Assembly (NCBI GenBank): GCA_026261815.1
Contig: JAMPIT010000417.1
Location: forward strand, 6,419,501 to 6,483,500
From: Monarcha castaneiventris obscurior
Taxonomy: Eukaryota; Chordata; Aves; Passeriformes; Monarchidae
DNA length: 64,000 bases
Reading direction: 5' to 3'
Within the stretch, counting starts at the first letter, position 1. Each line of letters opens with the position of its first letter. The notes under the pieces were generated by a model. The model worked only from the letters and a program-made list of their open reading frames with translations. It did no database searches and was not told where the DNA came from. The translations under genes were made by a program, and so were the position numbers. Shown here piece by piece: positions 60,301 through 64,000 of this stretch.

Positions 60301-63300
60301 CCCGCAGCGGCGTGCCCTACATAACATGGGTAGGGAGAAGGACTTCACTGCAGTGCTGCTATGGGCGGGCTGCTGGGGGAAGGGAGGAAAGGCCGCCTTT
60401 CCAAATTATGATCACAAGAAATCCTTGTGATTCTCCAAGCTGCCCCCTTGCTCTAGTAGCAGGGATGCCGTGCTGGGATTTAAGCTTCTGAACACACGAA
60501 GGGAGCAAATATTGCCAAGTTCGTTCCCAAGAGCACAGACGGATACTGAGGAGCATCTTCCACAGAACTGATAAATTCGCAGAAGTGTCATATGCTGCAG
60601 CCACAGGCTTCTCCTGTCAGCAGTGTCTGCTCTTGACTCGGCAGGATGGGCTGCAGCGAGCCTACCATACAGTGCTGCGAGCCGGGAGAAGGAGGGGTGT
60701 GCTCTCCTGGGATAGGCTCGTCTGCATCCAACAGAGCCGCGGGAGCCAGAGCAGAGGCGTCCCCATACGTGCCAGCAAAAAAAGACATCTTCCTCTCAGG
60801 TAGGCGCTTGGGCATCTGCTTGGTTCAGCTTCCCCCCCCACAAACCTCAGACATTTAATTTAAGTGGCAAGGCACGATTTTACCTGACCCTTACTAATAA
60901 ACCCTGATGGTCTTTGTTGATACAAAAAATTAGGTCTGAATTCTTCCCCACATGCCCCAGGAAGAAGAATGAAGTCACACGGGGTAGGTGTTTTCCTCCA
61001 TTCTTACTGGAATGAGGACCAGGGGACATCTCCATCCAGCCTAGGCAGATGTGGAGCTGCCCTACCCGGCAGCTACTTCTCTTGCATAGGCTGGGAGGCC
61101 CAATGTGCTCCCTCCTTTACAGGGAATCAGTGGGACTCCCGATGCTACTCCTGCACACATGCTGCCCAGCAGGAAGCTTGGAAAAGAACACCCTGTTAAT
61201 ACAGGCTGGAATGGCGCAGGTTAATGGATCATTTATCAAGGCTGATAAATCCTTCTGCAAGAAGCAGGCAGAACAGGTCATGCTCTGCTGCCCAGCGTGC
61301 TCCAGGGCTGCTACGTGCCCTCCATGGACCCCCTCTGCCTTGCCGAGCTCAGCTGGCAGGAAGAAAAGGCACATGCGTGAAAGGGAGATGCCACTTCACA
61401 GAGGGTAACGAGACACAGATGTCAGACCACACACGACCGAGGCAGCACACACAGCTTGGCAAGGGGCAGCAAGCCCGCAGTGGTGCTTTTGTCTAGGAAA
61501 CAGCCACTGATAGGCGGTAGATAGAGAACACAACCAAGTGAGGTCACAAAGGAGCAGCTTTTAGGCAAGTGGACGCAGCCAAAGTGGGCCAGGCTGCAGG
61601 CTTCCCATTCAGTTATGGCCCTCATGGTTACTTTGTTCCATTGTTGTCAACGCCTGTGGCCCCCAAGGGTGATGCTGTGCCTCAGTAGTGTACAACACTC
61701 TTTCAAGAAACAGGGTCTGTGCACATCACCCCTGCAAAGCTCAATGGCAGCTGTTTTGCTGGGTCATGTCTGTATGAAGGGAGGTTATTAAAACCACTCA
61801 GCAGCTTTTACTCCAGGGCTTTTCCCTTTAGATTGACCATGTTCTTCCTCAAACACACTTCCACCCGTGCTCCACTGTGCTAAGGTTTGTTCTGCACCAC
61901 CATGAGTTGGGACTTTACTTGGACAGGGTCTAGACTATACAGTGTTAGCTGCTCCTCCTGAAGGCAGGAGGGAGGGAGTTCCTGAGGAGCATTCCTGTGG
62001 GTTCCCTTTCATCACCCTGCTCCAGCATTAGCACTGCCCTGCCAGCTAGGAGGAAAGCTGCCCTGAGAGCTTTTCCTCACTGCCTCTGGGGATTAGGTAC
62101 TCAAGCAATTGCCAACAGAAATCGGGCACTGTACACAAGCTGTACCTTCTTGGTTAAGCTGGGGTGTGCCTGGTATTTTTATATTTTCTTTCACCCTGCA
62201 GCTGAGAAAGAAGAGTGGAGGACAATGAGATGTGAGGAGAGGAATGCAGCAGCCTTGGCTGTTACTGCTGGGAGTCTTGTCAGGGCCAGATGATGCAGAA
62301 CAGCCCAGTTCTGCATCATCTAGCCAGTGCAGCAGGGAGGGAGGCAAGCGACAAGCAGCTCACTGCTGGGGACAGGGTGTGAGGGGGAGATCTACAGCAA
62401 GCCCCACTGGCAGGTTTGAATAGCAGAACAGAGATTTTCAGAGAGAGGCCTGAGAGACAGCAAATCCAGATGAGTGCTGTCTAAGTATGGAGACCCAGGA
62501 GGAGAGCACTGAGCTCTGTGGGAAGAGGGCCATGATGGGAGTGCTGGCCTGGAGAGGGAGGCAGCATAATAAAGAGTTCTGAGAACTATGGGAAGTGATG
62601 TGGAATGGCAGGGTGGTCCTGGGGCTGAGGAAGAAAGCTGCCACAAAACAGCACTCACAGCTGCCAAATAAGTCGCATTCATAAGACTAACTTATTCTCT
62701 CTTCAAATCATTGATCTCTCCTCTACGCCCTACTCCAAACAGATAGATCTTGCCAGCACTCCTCCCTTGGATTAATTGAATCCACTTGGCTGTGGAGAGC
62801 AGAGATCCCAGAAAAGCAGCCAAACTCAGCTTAGCCACAGCAAGGCTCTGCACCACATGAGCCGCCCTTGGCTGTTACTGCCTCCTCCCAAACAATTCCA
62901 CTTTCTACCTGGGTACAGTCAGCTCAGAAAACATGCCCTGGTCCACACAAACAGTGGGACTTCATACGGTGTGGTATGTAAACACACCTGTTAGTGGGCA
63001 GTCTCAACAAAGAAGAGAGAGAGCTCACAGGAGGCTGCAGCAGAGCAATGTGACAAAACGAGCCCCTTAGGGGGTAGGGCAGTTCCCCTTGCCCTATTTC
63101 CCTTTCCCACAGGGAGCTGTGCATGTGCCATAGAGCTCACTGTATTAGAGCAGGTGTAGGCAGCTGCCTTTCCAGACATGAACGCTTTACTGTCAGAGCA
63201 GCAGCCTTTTCTCCCATTGACCCTGGAGCAAAAGCAGGGTCCCTCTCCACACTGTGTGTCTGGCTTTTCTGCTCCTGGGTTCTGCTGCCCCTCAAGACTG

Positions 63301-64000
63301 CAGAGCTGCTTGCATGTCCTGGTAGCAACTCCCTAGAGAAGAGCGAGCTCTGTGCATGTTCGTTTCTGTAAGTTCAACTCTCTCATGCCCAGACATAGGC
63401 TTGTTGAGCTGAGGTGTTCCCACACACGTCCCCAGCACTCAGCGGTGAACATTAAAACACAACAACCAAAAAGCAGCTTCTCAAGGGTGTGTAGCATCCT
63501 ATCCAAAACCAAAGAGTACTCAAGTTGCGTGGCGGGTGCTTGGAGCAGACCCAGCATTAAAGAAGTGGTCAGTGCAGCATGAGCAAAGTGTTCAGTGCAG
63601 CAAAAGCCCAAACTAAATAACCTCCTGGGTCCTTTCCATTTGTTTTCTGGGATGCTGCACAGAGAGTGGGAAAGCCTAGGAGTACAGAAGTGCTCTTGCA
63701 AAGAAAATGCAGCATTTACTGTGTTCTTTATCCCAGCTTTTCACTGATAAACAACTGCAGCATCAAGCAAAGTTTCCAGACAGTCAATCTGCCCCATGCA
63801 GGCTGGGCTCTCTGGACAGTCTGAGTCTGGGAAGAGGCAGTGTCTGGCAGCTTAGTGGTTATTAACCATAGGACAACAATGAATGGCAATCCTGCAAGTT
63901 GCTTCTATGTGAGCGTGAAGATTTGTGCCCAAGCCCTTTCCGTGCACGAATCTTTGAGGGTTTCCAAGAAGTAGCTGAGCACAGAGATTAAAAGGATCAG
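60301..64000. other. Intergenic sequence upstream of TEF, no gene seen
   Basis: In human the next gene on this side is ZC3H7B, but no exon of it is recognisable here. A possible plus-strand donor (CAGGTAGGC) at about 60798 follows GC-rich sequence and could belong to a divergent non-coding transcript from the TEF island. The rest is mixed composition without supported features. Confidence 0.55.

Noticed and set aside
58934..60430. 498-codon plus-strand open frame across the TEF promoter
   Set aside because: It runs antisense to TEF exon 1 through the CpG island, is Arg/Pro/Ala-rich and resembles no family. A GC artefact.
1..64000. CR1 retrotransposons, endogenous retroviral LTRs or CRISPR-like arrays
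   Set aside because: I looked for CR1 3' ends, paired long terminal repeats and regularly spaced repeats and recognised none. Old or fragmentary CR1 copies could be missed by eye; RepeatMasker with an avian library would settle it.

Overview
This window is vertebrate nuclear DNA, most likely from a bird. It has spliced genes with GT/AG introns, promoters in CpG islands, AATAAA/ATTAAA polyadenylation signals and long non-coding gaps, and nothing prokaryotic. Four genes are recognised by their encoded proteins. In order they are ACO2 (minus strand, first coding exon only), PHF5A (plus), TOB2 (plus) and TEF (minus; called VBP in chicken). This is the inverse-orientation equivalent of the human 22q13.2 block TEF-TOB2-PHF5A-ACO2. 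The bird assignment rests on the TEF amino terminus, which resembles chicken VBP rather than mammalian TEF, and on the compact spacing. The species is not determined.

Layout. Bases 1-4520 are ACO2 intron 1. Bases 4521-4900 hold ACO2 coding exon 1 and a head-to-head promoter shared with PHF5A. PHF5A runs from 4901 to about 11435 in four coding exons. A gap of about 4 kb contains an AT-rich element with MEF2- and homeodomain-like motifs. TOB2 lies in 15.6-25.26 kb: a GC-rich promoter, a probable non-coding first exon, an intron of about 4 kb, one coding exon (20887-21909) and a 3' UTR of about 3.3 kb. Bases 25.3-41.9 kb carry no gene I can recognise, but include an orphan CpG island at about 39.3-39.6 kb and a TATA-type promoter-like cluster at about 36.1 kb. 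TEF reads right to left from a CpG-island promoter (about 59.6-60.3 kb) through four coding exons to a stop at 50910, followed by an AT-rich region that should contain its 3' UTR. Bases 60.3-64 kb are intergenic.

The genes form a syntenic block, not a pathway. ACO2 encodes mitochondrial aconitase, PHF5A an SF3b splicing subunit, TOB2 a BTG/Tob anti-proliferative deadenylation adaptor, and TEF a PAR bZIP factor regulated by the circadian clock. I found no evidence of a previously undescribed biological system. The observations most worth checking are regulatory: the orphan CpG island, an inverted pair of ZNF143-like sites beside TOB2, paired CCAAT boxes next to a MEF2 site, a small upstream ORF in the TOB2 leader and a CACGTG E-box in the TEF promoter. 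All exon borders were placed by eye from splice signals and protein homology recalled from memory; no alignment was run.
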